NCBI RefSeq assembly: GCF_003052605.1 | Contig: NZ_QASO01000121.1 | Span: 39,860 to 103,859 of the forward strand | From: Ectopseudomonas oleovorans | Lineage (GTDB): Bacteria > Pseudomonadota > Gammaproteobacteria > Pseudomonadales > Pseudomonadaceae | Direction of reading: 5' to 3' | Length of the DNA: 64,000 nt | Part shown: positions 8,556 through 16,825 of the stretch, in pieces | How positions within the stretch are numbered: the first letter of the stretch is position 1 | How the letters are laid out: each line of letters starts with the position of its first letter | Notes under the pieces: model-generated | The model's database searches: none | What the model saw: only the letters and a program-made list of their open reading frames with translations | What the model was told of the DNA's origin: nothing | Position numbers and translations under genes: made by a program

Positions 8556-8984
8556 ATGAGTGGCAGTGAGATGACCCCGAGAGAGCAAGAGATCCAGCGA
8601 CGCATCGCGCTGTCGGAAACCCGTGTGACCAAGGCGGTGTTTCCACCGACCACCAATCATCACAACACCCTCTTCGGCGGCACCGCGCTGGCCTGGATGG
8701 ACGAGGTGTCGTTCATCGCCGCCACGCGGTTCTGTCGCCTGCCGTTGGTCACCGTTTCCAGTGATCGTATCGATTTCAAACACGCGATACCGGCGGGCTC
8801 CATCGTCGAGTTGGTTGGGCGGGTAATCAAGGTCGGCAATACCAGCCTCAAGGTGGAAGTCGAAGTATTCGTCGAGGGGCTGTATCAGGAAGGGCGCGAG
8901 CGGGCGATCAGCGGCAGCTTCAGCTTCGTCGCCGTCGATGATCAGCAGAAGCCGGTGCCGGTATTGCCGGGATTCTCTAGCTAG
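8556..8984 (+). CDS. Acyl-CoA thioesterase, hotdog fold
   Basis: A 142-residue single-hotdog thioesterase of the YciA/cytosolic long-chain acyl-CoA hydrolase type. The family motif NHHNTLFGGTALAWMDEV (about residues 33-50) carries the expected N/H and D catalytic region; SSDRIDFKHAIPAGSIVELVG follows. It would hydrolyse acyl-CoA thioesters in the cytoplasm. A second in-frame ATG at 8571 is possible. It sits alone between rplS and xerD, the neighbours expected in Pseudomonas. Confidence 0.92.
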   Translation: MSGSEMTPREQEIQRRIALSETRVTKAVFPPTTNHHNTLFGGTALAWMDEVSFIAATRFCRLPLVTVSSDRIDFKHAIPAGSIVELVGRVIKVGNTSLKVEVEVFVEGLYQEGRERAISGSFSFVAVDDQQKPVPVLPGFSS

Positions 8985-9090
8985 CCATTTGCCGGCCTTG
9001 GGCGAGGGCCGCTGATCGTCAGGCCGGTCTGCTGGTGCGTCGGGTGTTGGCTGTGGAACACTTGCCTACCCTGTAATTGAAGGTCAATCA

Positions 9091-9987
9091 ATGCCTGCGC
9101 TGACTCACCCTCTGATCGAGCGCTTTCTCGAAGCGTTATGGTTGGAAAAAGGGCTTTCCGCCCATACTCAGGCCGCCTATCGCAGTGATCTTGAGCACTT
9201 CAATGGCTGGCTCGATGGGCGTGGCCTGGCGCTGCAGCATATCGGTCGCGACGCCATTCTCGATCACCTGGCCTGGCGCCTCGAGCAGGGCTATCAGGCG
9301 CGCTCCACGGCGCGCTTTCTCTCCGGTGTGCGCGGCTTCTACCGTTTTTTGCTGCGTGAAACGCTGATCAGTGAAGACCCGACGCTGCAGATCGAGTTGC
9401 CGCAGATCGGCCGGCCGCTGCCCAAGTCATTGTCTGAAGCGGATGTCGAAGCGCTGCTGCAGGCGCCGGATCTGGATGACCCCATCGGTCTGCGTGATCG
9501 CGCCATGCTCGAGGTGCTCTACGCCTGCGGTTTGCGTGTCAGCGAACTGGTCGGTCTGACGCTGGAGCAGGTCAATCTGCGCCAGGGCGTACTGCGGGTA
9601 TTCGGTAAGGGCAGCAAGGAGCGCTTGGTGCCACTGGGTGAAGAGGCCATCGCCTGGATCGAGCGCTACATGCGCGAAGCACGCCCGCTGTTGCTGGGCG
9701 GTAAACCCAGCGATGTGCTGTTTCCCAGCTTGCGTGGCGAGCAGATGACCCGGCAGACCTTTTGGCACCGCATCAAGCACCAGGCGCAGGTTGCGGGTAT
9801 CAGCAAGGCGTTGTCACCGCACACGCTGCGCCACGCCTTCGCCACGCATTTGCTCAATCACGGTGCCGACCTGCGTGTGGTGCAAATGCTGCTGGGGCAC
9901 AGTGACCTGTCCACCACGCAGATCTACACCCATATCGCACGTGCCCGTTTGCAGGAGCTGCATGCGCAACACCACCCGCGTGGCTGA
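9091..9987 (+). CDS. xerD: Site-specific tyrosine recombinase XerD
   Basis: This 298-residue recombinase resolves chromosome dimers at dif together with XerC under FtsK control. The N-terminal SAM-like DNA-binding domain covers residues 1-90. The catalytic set is complete: R in ACGLRVSELVGL (about 148), the K-containing GKGSKERLVPL strand, HTLRHAF (H and R, about 246-249), H in LLGHSDLSTTQ (about 270) and nucleophile Y in IYTHIARARL (about 280). Downstream neighbour dsbC supports XerD rather than XerC. Confidence 0.96.
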   Translation: MPALTHPLIERFLEALWLEKGLSAHTQAAYRSDLEHFNGWLDGRGLALQHIGRDAILDHLAWRLEQGYQARSTARFLSGVRGFYRFLLRETLISEDPTLQIELPQIGRPLPKSLSEADVEALLQAPDLDDPIGLRDRAMLEVLYACGLRVSELVGLTLEQVNLRQGVLRVFGKGSKERLVPLGEEAIAWIERYMREARPLLLGGKPSDVLFPSLRGEQMTRQTFWHRIKHQAQVAGISKALSPHTLRHAFATHLLNHGADLRVVQMLLGHSDLSTTQIYTHIARARLQELHAQHHPRG

Positions 9988-10106
9988 TGCGCTGGCGGAA
10001 TGGGGGGCCGTTGGCTGCGCCATCTGCTAGCTGGTCGGCTGTCCGGTGTTGCATCTGTGGTAGGCTGTTGCGATCTTCAACGGTCCGTCGTTCGACAGGA
10101 GTATTC

Positions 10107-10832
10107 ATGTCCCTGACCCGTATTTCCCTGGCTCTGGCACTTGTGCTGGGCAGTAGCGCCGCCCTGGCTGCCGATCCTGATCAGGCCATTCGCCAGTCGC
10201 TCAAGTCGCTCGACGCCAATTTGCCGATCGAGGCGATTGCCGAAAGCCCGTTGCCGGGTATCTATCAGGTGCAGCTGGAGGGCGGCCGTCAGCTCTATAC
10301 CAGTGCCGATGGTCAGTTCCTGATCCAGGGTTATCTGTTTCAGGTCAAGGACGGTAAGGCCGTCAACCTGACCGAGCTCGAAGAAAGCCGCGCGGTGGCC
10401 AAGCAGATCAATGCCATTCCGGCCAAGGAAATGGTGGTGTTCGCGCCGAAGGCGCCGAAGACCCATATCACCGTGTTCACCGATACCGACTGCGGCTACT
10501 GCCAGAAGCTGCACAGTGAAGTGCCCGAGCTCAACCGTCTGGGCGTCGAAGTGCGTTATGTCGCCTTCCCGCGCCAGGGCCTGAACAGCCCGGCGGCCAA
10601 GGAGCTGGTCAATGTCTGGTGCGCCAAGGATCAGCAGGAGGCGATGAACCGCGCCAAGACCCGCCAGAGCGTAGCCGATGCCTCCTGTGACAACCCGGTG
10701 GCCAAGCAGTACCAGCTCGGCCAGATGATCGGGGTCAATGGCACGCCGGCCATCGTCCTGGCCAACGGCAAGATGATTCCGGGCTATCAGCCGGCGCCGC
10801 AGTTGGCCAAAATTGCGCTGGAGTCGAACTAA
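10107..10832 (+). CDS. dsbC: Thiol:disulfide interchange protein DsbC
   Basis: A 241-residue periplasmic disulfide isomerase. A signal peptide (ISLALALVLGSSAALA, cleavage near residue 22) precedes the dimerisation domain. The thioredoxin active site CGYC is at residues 129-132 and the cis-proline motif GTPAIV near 211. A second cysteine pair (VWCAKDQ and ADASC) matches DsbC. The start at 10107 has an AGGAG site; an upstream in-frame extension would bury the signal peptide and is rejected. xerD-dsbC-hom is a conserved Pseudomonas order. Confidence 0.97.
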   Translation: MSLTRISLALALVLGSSAALAADPDQAIRQSLKSLDANLPIEAIAESPLPGIYQVQLEGGRQLYTSADGQFLIQGYLFQVKDGKAVNLTELEESRAVAKQINAIPAKEMVVFAPKAPKTHITVFTDTDCGYCQKLHSEVPELNRLGVEVRYVAFPRQGLNSPAAKELVNVWCAKDQQEAMNRAKTRQSVADASCDNPVAKQYQLGQMIGVNGTPAIVLANGKMIPGYQPAPQLAKIALESN

Positions 10833-11086
10833 GAACCTGTCCACGAGCTGCTGTGCGTCGGCTCTGCTGCGTTAAAAACAGGCCCGGAAAGCCGCTTGCG
10901 GCTAACGCACCTCAGTGCGGCCCGAAAGGGTGAGCGAAGCGAGTAATGCTCATTTACACCTCGTAAACTGCGCTTCCTTGCCTGTTTGACTCGCTGGCGC
11001 TCGCCCTTCGGCCAGCCTTCGGCTGTTACTCCCGCTGGTCGTTGCGCCTTGCATAGCTCTAGCTCGCGAGCTCGTGATCAGGTTCT
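10832..11086 (+). repeat. Long imperfect palindrome (repeat family P, copy 1) in dsbC-hom gap
   Basis: The 361-base dsbC-hom gap holds a 255-bp imperfect inverted repeat. The outer arms AGAACCTGTCCACGAGCT and (reverse complement) AGAACCTGATCACGAGCT match at 16 of 18 positions. The centre carries TGCTGCGTTAAAAACAGGC and TGCTCATTTAC...CTCGTAAACTGCGCTT, shared with copies at 19636 and 45416. Inner arms rich in GCGAGCGCC sequences can also pair. There is no gene in it. Confidence 0.75.
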
Positions 11087-11111
11087 GTGAGCGGTGGATT
11101 GACTAACAAAC

Positions 11112-11164
11112 AGCCGCTTCGTAAGGTGCGGCTCTTTATCTGCGGCCGGAGCATGCTCCGGCCG
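11112..11164 (+). promoter_or_regulatory. Two hairpins in the hom leader
   Basis: Hairpin one pairs AGCCGC (11112-11117) with GCGGCT (11128-11133) and is followed by CTTTATC. Hairpin two is a perfect palindrome with 11-base arms at 11143-11164 followed by TTTCGTG. Both lie within 85 bases of the hom start. They may be a weak terminator or an attenuator; no leader peptide rich in threonine or isoleucine codons was found, so attenuation is speculative. Confidence 0.45.
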
Positions 11165-11193
11165 TTTCGTGCAGTGCTGATGGGGAATTGAGT

Positions 11194-12498
11194 GTGAAGC
11201 CGGTCAAAGTGGGCATCTGTGGGTTGGGCACCGTCGGTGGCGGTACGTTGAATGTACTCAAGCGCAATGCCGAGGAGATTACTCGGCGCGCCGGTCGCGG
11301 CATCGAGATTGCCCAGATCGCCATTCGCTCGCCCAAGCCGCAGTACGACACCACCGGCATTGCCATGACCAGCGACGTGTTCGAGCTGGTCAACAACCCC
11401 GAGATCGATATCGTCATCGAGCTGATCGGCGGTTACACCCTGGCCAAGGAGCTGGTGCTCAAGGCCATCGACAACGGCAAGCATGTGGTCACCGCCAACA
11501 AGGCGTTGATCGCCGTACACGGCAACGAGATCTTCGCCAAGGCGCGCGAGAAGGGCGTGATCGTCGCTTTCGAAGCGGCTGTGGCTGGCGGTATTCCGGT
11601 GATCAAGGCGATCCGCGAGGGGCTTGCGGCCAACCGCATCAACTGGCTGGCCGGCATCATCAACGGCACCGGCAACTTCATTCTCACCGAGATGCGCGAG
11701 AAGGGTCGTGCCTTCGAGGACGTGCTCAAGGAAGCGCAGGCGCTGGGTTATGCCGAAGCTGATCCGACTTTCGACGTCGAAGGCATCGATGCCGCGCACA
11801 AGCTGACCATTCTCGCATCCATCGCTTTCGGCATCCCGTTGCAGTTCGACAAGGCCTACACCGAAGGCATTACCAAGCTGACCACAGCCGACGTGAACTA
11901 TGCCGAGGCGTTGGGCTATCGCATCAAGCACCTGGGTGTCGCTCGCCGCACCGATGCAGGCATCGAGCTGCGCGTGCACCCGACGCTGATTCCGGCCGAT
12001 CGCCTGATCGCCAACGTCAACGGCGTGATGAACGCGGTGATGGTCAATGGCGATGCCGTCGGCAGCACCCTGTACTACGGCGCGGGCGCCGGCATGGAGC
12101 CGACCGCTTCGGCAGTGGTGGCTGATCTGGTAGATGTGGTGCGTGCACTTACTACCGATCCGACCAACCGCGTGCCGCACCTGGCCTTCCAGCCGGATTC
12201 GCTCTCCGATCACCCGATCCTGCCGATTGCCGAGTGCGAGAGCGCCTACTACCTGCGCATCCAGGCCAAGGATCATCCTGGCGTGCTGGCCCAGGTGGCG
12301 AGCATCCTCTCCGAGCGCGGCATCAATATCGAGTCGATCATGCAGAAGGAAGCCGAGGAGCAGGACGGCCTGGTACCGATGATCCTGGTCACCCACCGTG
12401 TGGTCGAGGCGCGTATCATCGAGGCCATCGCCGCCATGGAAGCGCTGGATGGCGTGACCTCGCCGGTCGTGCGTCTGCGCGTCGAACAGCTCAACTAA
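11194..12498 (+). CDS. hom: Homoserine dehydrogenase
   Basis: A 434-residue enzyme reducing aspartate semialdehyde to homoserine in threonine/methionine synthesis. It has the Rossmann motif GICGLGTVGGGT (about 6-17), the catalytic region NGTGNFILTEM, and EADPTFDVEGIDAAHK (about 188-203), plus a C-terminal ACT domain (about 350-425, YYLRIQAKDHPGVLAQVASIL) for feedback by threonine. GTG at 11194 is chosen because GGGGAA sits 6 bases upstream; a TTG at 11188 would overlap that site. thrC follows after 58 bases. Confidence 0.97.
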   Translation: MKPVKVGICGLGTVGGGTLNVLKRNAEEITRRAGRGIEIAQIAIRSPKPQYDTTGIAMTSDVFELVNNPEIDIVIELIGGYTLAKELVLKAIDNGKHVVTANKALIAVHGNEIFAKAREKGVIVAFEAAVAGGIPVIKAIREGLAANRINWLAGIINGTGNFILTEMREKGRAFEDVLKEAQALGYAEADPTFDVEGIDAAHKLTILASIAFGIPLQFDKAYTEGITKLTTADVNYAEALGYRIKHLGVARRTDAGIELRVHPTLIPADRLIANVNGVMNAVMVNGDAVGSTLYYGAGAGMEPTASAVVADLVDVVRALTTDPTNRVPHLAFQPDSLSDHPILPIAECESAYYLRIQAKDHPGVLAQVASILSERGINIESIMQKEAEEQDGLVPMILVTHRVVEARIIEAIAAMEALDGVTSPVVRLRVEQLN

Positions 12499-12507
12499 TC
12501 CCGTGTC

Positions 12508-12534
12508 CACCCGCAGGCCTCTGGTCTGCGGGTG
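12508..12534 (+). other. Hairpin between hom and thrC
   Basis: CACCCGCAG (12508-12516) pairs perfectly with CTGCGGGTG (12526-12534) across a 9-base loop. No T run follows, so it is not a typical terminator. It could stabilise or partly uncouple hom and thrC expression. Confidence 0.6.
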
Positions 12535-12556
12535 CTGCAGAACGAAGGTTTATCCC

Positions 12557-13966
12557 ATGCGCTATATCAGTACCCGCGGCCAGGCGCCGGCCCTGAATTT
12601 CGAAGACGTGCTGCTGGCTGGCCTAGCCAGTGATGGCGGCCTCTACGTGCCGGAGAATCTGCCGCGCTTCACCGTCGAGGAGATCGCTTCCTGGGCCGGC
12701 CTGCCGTACCACGAGCTGGCCTTCCGGGTGATGCGCCCGTTCGTTGCCGGCTCCATCGCTGATGCCGACTTCAAAAAGATTCTCGAAGAGACCTACGGTG
12801 TGTTCGAGCACAACGCCGTGGCGCCGCTGCGGCAGCTCAATGGCAATGAGTGGGTGCTGGAGCTGTTCCACGGCCCGACCCTGGCGTTCAAGGACTTTGC
12901 CCTGCAACTGCTCGGCCGCCTGCTCGACCACGTACTGGCCAAGCGCGGCGAGCGCGTGGTGATCATGGGCGCCACCAGTGGCGATACCGGCTCGGCCGCC
13001 ATCGAAGGCTGCAAGGCCTGCGACAACGTCGACATCTTCATCATGCACCCGCACAACCGCGTGTCCGAAGTGCAGCGCCGGCAGATGACCACCATCCTCG
13101 GCGACAACATCCATAACATCGCCATCGAAGGCAACTTCGACGACTGCCAGGAGATGGTCAAGGCCAGCTTCGCCGACCAGGGCTTCCTCAAGGGCACGCG
13201 TCTGGTGGCGGTCAACTCGATCAACTGGGCGCGGATCATGGCCCAGATCGTCTACTACTTCCACGCTGCGCTGCAGCTCGGCGCGCCGGCGCGTTCCATC
13301 GCCTTCTCGGTGCCGACCGGCAACTTCGGCGACATCTTCGCCGGCTACCTGGCGCGCAACATGGGCCTGCCGGTCAGCCAGCTGATCGTCGCCACCAACC
13401 GCAACGACATCCTGCACCGCTTCATGAGCGGCAATCAGTACGTCAAGGAAACCCTGCACGCGACGCTGTCGCCGTCGATGGACATCATGGTCTCGTCCAA
13501 CTTCGAGCGTCTGCTGTTCGACCTGCATGGGCGTAATGGTGCGGCTATCGTCGGCTTGATGGATACTTTCAAACAAGGTGGTGGCTTCAGTGTCGAGGAA
13601 GATCGCTGGAGCGAGGCGCGCAAGCTGTTCGATTCGCTGGCGGTGAATGACGAGCAGACCTGCGAGACCATCACTGAGGTGTACAGGGAGTGTGGCGAGC
13701 TGCTCGATCCGCACACCGCCATCGGTGTGCGCGCCGCGCGTGAGTGTCGCCGTAGCCTGGCGACACCGATGGTGGTGCTGGGCACCGCGCATCCGGTCAA
13801 GTTCCCTGAGGCGGTGGAGAAGGCAGGTATCGATGCCGTTCCGGCGTTGCCGGCGCACCTGACCGATCTGTTCCAGCGCGAAGAGCGTTGCACCGTGCTG
13901 ACCAATGATCTGAAAGCCGTGCAGCAGTTCGTCGCGGCTCACGGCAATCGCGGCAAGCCGCTCTGA
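12557..13966 (+). CDS. thrC: Threonine synthase
   Basis: A 469-residue PLP enzyme converting O-phosphohomoserine to threonine. It shows the family N terminus MRYISTRGQAPALNFEDVLLAG, the PLP lysine in GPTLAFKDFALQLLG (about 108-122) and the phosphate loop ATSGDTGSAA (about 139). Length fits the long bacterial/yeast-type class. The in-frame extension upstream covers the intergenic hairpin and is rejected. A terminator follows 24 bases after the stop. Confidence 0.97.
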   Translation: MRYISTRGQAPALNFEDVLLAGLASDGGLYVPENLPRFTVEEIASWAGLPYHELAFRVMRPFVAGSIADADFKKILEETYGVFEHNAVAPLRQLNGNEWVLELFHGPTLAFKDFALQLLGRLLDHVLAKRGERVVIMGATSGDTGSAAIEGCKACDNVDIFIMHPHNRVSEVQRRQMTTILGDNIHNIAIEGNFDDCQEMVKASFADQGFLKGTRLVAVNSINWARIMAQIVYYFHAALQLGAPARSIAFSVPTGNFGDIFAGYLARNMGLPVSQLIVATNRNDILHRFMSGNQYVKETLHATLSPSMDIMVSSNFERLLFDLHGRNGAAIVGLMDTFKQGGGFSVEEDRWSEARKLFDSLAVNDEQTCETITEVYRECGELLDPHTAIGVRAARECRRSLATPMVVLGTAHPVKFPEAVEKAGIDAVPALPAHLTDLFQREERCTVLTNDLKAVQQFVAAHGNRGKPL

Positions 13967-13990
13967 TGGCGATTGGTGTTGCACGCATGA

Positions 13991-14017
13991 ACCCGCCCTG
14001 ATACGGCGGGTTTTTTA
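13991..14017 (+). terminator. Rho-independent terminator after thrC
   Basis: ACCCGCC (13991-13997) pairs with GGCGGGT (14005-14011) and is followed by a T run. It separates the conserved hom-thrC block from the accessory operon that follows. Confidence 0.88.
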
Positions 14018-14182
14018 TTGTGTGCATTTGTGGGTTAGGTGAGCGCTATGTGTTGGCCTGGTGATTCTTTCCCGACAATCATTCAGGTCATTTTTTCCAC
14101 GTTTCCTGTCCGAAATCTGTCTGTTTTCTATGGGAGGGCTGCCCTCTAATAAGCGCCGTAGACGCTTTTGATGGAGACAGCG

Positions 14183-14767
14183 ATGGGGCACTGGGAAGGC
14201 AGCATCAAGGTCACGAATGACGTTCGGCATGTCTCTCTGCGGTGGCTCGAGCGCATCGATCCGCAGGCAGCTGCTGCCATTGTCAGTCTGATCGACTGCA
14301 CCGTCGAAGACGATGGAGTCCTGGGTTTTACGCAGGCGATGAGCGCCGGGCAGGCCCGTGAATTCTGTGTTGGCTTGCAGGCAGCCATTGATCGAGGCTG
14401 CGGCCATGCGCTGCTGGGCGAGAGCGTGGATGGCCCGGCGTGCTTTGTGATGATGACGCGTAGCGCCATGCCAAACTGCCGGCACCTCGCTGAGTTAACC
14501 AAGGGTGTGGTGCATCCGCACATGCGCGGTCATGGCTTGATACCGCAGCTCTTTCACGAAATCGTCCTGCGTGCTCGGCAGCTAGGCATCGAACGGTTGA
14601 CCCTGGACGTCCGGGAAAACACTCGCGCACACAAGCTGTGGGGCCGTATGGGCTTCGTTTCGTTCGGTGTGCTGGAGGATTACGCGCGTGTCGGCGAGAC
14701 CAGCCACCGCGGTCACTACATGACTCAGCGGGTCTCAGACCTAGCCGCACGCCTCGCTCTGGACTGA
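14183..14767 (+). CDS. GNAT-family N-acyltransferase, first gene of accessory operon
   Basis: A 194-residue protein whose C-terminal half is a GNAT fold: the acetyl-CoA binding motif is VVHPHMRGHGLIPQLF (R115-G-H-G118 pyrophosphate loop), followed by LTLDVRENTRAHKLWGRMGF, the usual strand-helix around the catalytic region. The N-terminal 90 residues are less typical. ATG at 14183 is preferred because GGAG sits 6 bases upstream; 14171 is an alternative. It starts an apparent operon with a diiron-type oxidase, MFS transporter and PLP enzyme (gaps 14-43 bases), so it may acylate that pathway's product or give self-protection. Substrate unknown. Confidence 0.85.
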   Translation: MGHWEGSIKVTNDVRHVSLRWLERIDPQAAAAIVSLIDCTVEDDGVLGFTQAMSAGQAREFCVGLQAAIDRGCGHALLGESVDGPACFVMMTRSAMPNCRHLAELTKGVVHPHMRGHGLIPQLFHEIVLRARQLGIERLTLDVRENTRAHKLWGRMGFVSFGVLEDYARVGETSHRGHYMTQRVSDLAARLALD

Positions 14768-14797
14768 CCCCGTAGTCATTTGACAAGGAGATAAACC

Positions 14798-15523
14798 ATG
14801 ACCATGCCCCAGGAGCAGTTCAAGCGCGCTCTGCAAGACACCTTGCACCAGCACTTGACCATTTCTCACCCAATCTTTCTCGAGTTGCTCGACCCTCAGA
14901 CGAAGAATCTTGACCTGTTGCGCAAGGTCGCCACGCAGGGTTATCAACTGACCAAGTATTTCCTGACCTATGTCGAACACTTGTTTTTCTACTGTCCGTC
15001 GCCCACCTACAAGCGTGCGCTGCTGATCAACTGCTATGAAGAGGAAACCGGTCGCCTGTCTCGTACCGACAACCACGTCACTCTGATGCAGAACTTCATT
15101 CGCGCCCTCGGCGTCAGTGATGCGCAGCGCGATGCGGAAACTCCGCTCCCGGCCACCCAGCGGCTGATCGATTATCGTCTCGAGGCCGTGCGCGATCCGG
15201 CGCGTTATCACATCGGAGCGGCAGCGGTGATGATCGCCAGCGAGGGACAGAATCTGGAAACCGTTGCCGGCGATGCCCGCCATGAGCTGCTGGGCAGGGC
15301 CTATGGGCTGACCGAGGAGGACTTGCTGTTTTTCTCGGTCCACCAGAAAGAGGACGTTGGTCACGTCAATCAGGGCTTGGGGCTGGTCAGCGAAATCTGT
15401 ACTTCCGAGCAGATGCAGCATGAAGCACTGCAGGCCGTGGATCTCACCTGCCGGATGTTCTACGGCATGTACGAAGACATGTACCGCCATTACTGCAAGG
15501 CTCGTGTCGTCGTACCCGCCTGA
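14798..15523 (+). CDS. Heme-oxygenase-like (HDO) iron-dependent oxidase
   Basis: A 241-residue all-helical protein of the TenA/PqqC-like superfamily annotated as iron-containing redox enzymes. Candidate metal ligands follow the HDO pattern: E60, E83 and H93 (E-x9-H), E149, then H182-x3-D186-x2-H189. The same H-x3-D-x2-H spacing is known in HDO enzymes such as SznF; relatives BesC and UndA cleave C-C bonds of amino and fatty acids. AAGGAG lies 7 bases upstream. It stands between a GNAT gene and an MFS gene in one operon. I infer an O2-dependent oxidation or fragmentation of a small substrate, probably amino-acid-like; TenA-type thiaminase or PqqC activity is less likely given the metal ligands. 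Confidence 0.85.
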   Translation: MTMPQEQFKRALQDTLHQHLTISHPIFLELLDPQTKNLDLLRKVATQGYQLTKYFLTYVEHLFFYCPSPTYKRALLINCYEEETGRLSRTDNHVTLMQNFIRALGVSDAQRDAETPLPATQRLIDYRLEAVRDPARYHIGAAAVMIASEGQNLETVAGDARHELLGRAYGLTEEDLLFFSVHQKEDVGHVNQGLGLVSEICTSEQMQHEALQAVDLTCRMFYGMYEDMYRHYCKARVVVPA

Positions 15524-15561
15524 TGCCAGCTCGCTGGCATATCTCATTGCGAGGAAAAACC

Positions 15562-16782
15562 ATGTCCAGACAACATAGCTCTGCCTTGGTGGCGGGTGTG
15601 CTCGCCGTTGGTTTTCTGGTGATGTTTCTGTCCAGTGCCATCAAGGGCCTTTACCAGGTGTACTTTGTCGATCTGGCGGCGCATTTCGGGGGTGGCCGTT
15701 CCGGTTTGGCTCTGGGGGGGACATTGTTTGTCCTGACCATTGGCCTCGCTTCGCCTCTGGTGGGAGGGTTGAGCGATAGGGTCGGGCCGTTGTGGACGGT
15801 GGTTGCCGGCAGTTTCTGTGGTGGCCTGGCATTACTGGGAGTCAGTCTGTTCGATCACAGTCTTACCCTGTTCATCCTGCTCTACGGTTTGCTTGGAGCC
15901 TTTGCCTTGGCGGCGATGACCTACGTGCCTATGGGTATCCTGGTGGATCGCATGGTCGGTGAGAAGTCCAAGGCCTTTGCTTTTGCCGTGGTTACCAACG
16001 GTACCGCCATCGGTTTCATCGTGCTGTCGCCACTATGGATCTGGTTGGAGCAATGGGTGTCCTGGCAGAGCCTGTTCAGTGTGATCGGCCTGATCTTCCT
16101 GCTGCCGCTGAGTGCAGCGCTGTTCTGGGTGGCCCGCCGCGTACCATTGGCTGCGCCAGCATCCGGTGTGGAGGGCAAGGTCTCGCTGAGATTTCTCCTG
16201 GGTGACCCGCGGTTCTTCGTGTTGGCGCTGAGCTTTGCCAGTTGCGGTGCGACCATGGCGTTCATCGACGTGCATTTGGTGCCTTACTGGCAGGGGCAGG
16301 AAGTGGTGCCATCGATACAGGCCAGCAGCTTGAGCCTGCTCGGTGTATTGGAGCTGATCAGTGGTCTGTTGGCCGGTTGGTTGGCGACACGTTTCAACAA
16401 GGGAGCCTTGCTGGCGGCGTTCTATCTACTGCGTTGTGCTGCTGTGGCGCTGTTGCTGGTGCAGCCGAGCACGCTTTCGGTGTACCTGTTCGCGATCATC
16501 TTCGGCGCCAGTTATCTGGGTACCGTGGTACTGACCTCGGCCTTTTGCTTCGACCTCTATGGGAGTGCGATCAAGGGCAAGGTATTCGGTGCGCTTTTCC
16601 TGGTGCATCAATTGGGCGCCATGGCCGTGACCCAGCTCGGTGCCATGGACTACGACCGCCACCAGAGCTATCAGATGACGGCACTGGTGCTCACTCTGGT
16701 GACCCTGCTGGCCGCTGGGCTGTCGCTGACTTTGCTGCCCTGGGGGCGGAGTGCGGCTGCTCGAGAGCTGGTCAGGAGTTGA
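15562..16782 (+). CDS. MFS transporter
   Basis: A 406-residue major facilitator protein with about 12 hydrophobic segments and the loop 2-3 motif GGLSDRVGPLWTV (about residues 67-79). GAGGA lies upstream of the ATG at 15562; an in-frame extension to 15523 overlaps the previous stop region and lacks a site. The gene sits 38 bases after the HDO gene and 43 before the PLP gene. Export of the operon's product, or uptake of its substrate, is likely by context. Related proteins belong to the monocarboxylate/oxalate-like and drug-efflux groups; the substrate cannot be assigned. Confidence 0.88.
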   Translation: MSRQHSSALVAGVLAVGFLVMFLSSAIKGLYQVYFVDLAAHFGGGRSGLALGGTLFVLTIGLASPLVGGLSDRVGPLWTVVAGSFCGGLALLGVSLFDHSLTLFILLYGLLGAFALAAMTYVPMGILVDRMVGEKSKAFAFAVVTNGTAIGFIVLSPLWIWLEQWVSWQSLFSVIGLIFLLPLSAALFWVARRVPLAAPASGVEGKVSLRFLLGDPRFFVLALSFASCGATMAFIDVHLVPYWQGQEVVPSIQASSLSLLGVLELISGLLAGWLATRFNKGALLAAFYLLRCAAVALLLVQPSTLSVYLFAIIFGASYLGTVVLTSAFCFDLYGSAIKGKVFGALFLVHQLGAMAVTQLGAMDYDRHQSYQMTALVLTLVTLLAAGLSLTLLPWGRSAAARELVRS

Positions 16783-16825
16783 AGCGTTTGATCACTTCAC
16801 ATCATCAGCAGAGGATGAGGAATTC

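Noticed and set aside
11059..12510. A 483-codon minus-strand open frame opposite hom
   Set aside because: It is a shadow of homoserine dehydrogenase with composition typical of an antisense frame.
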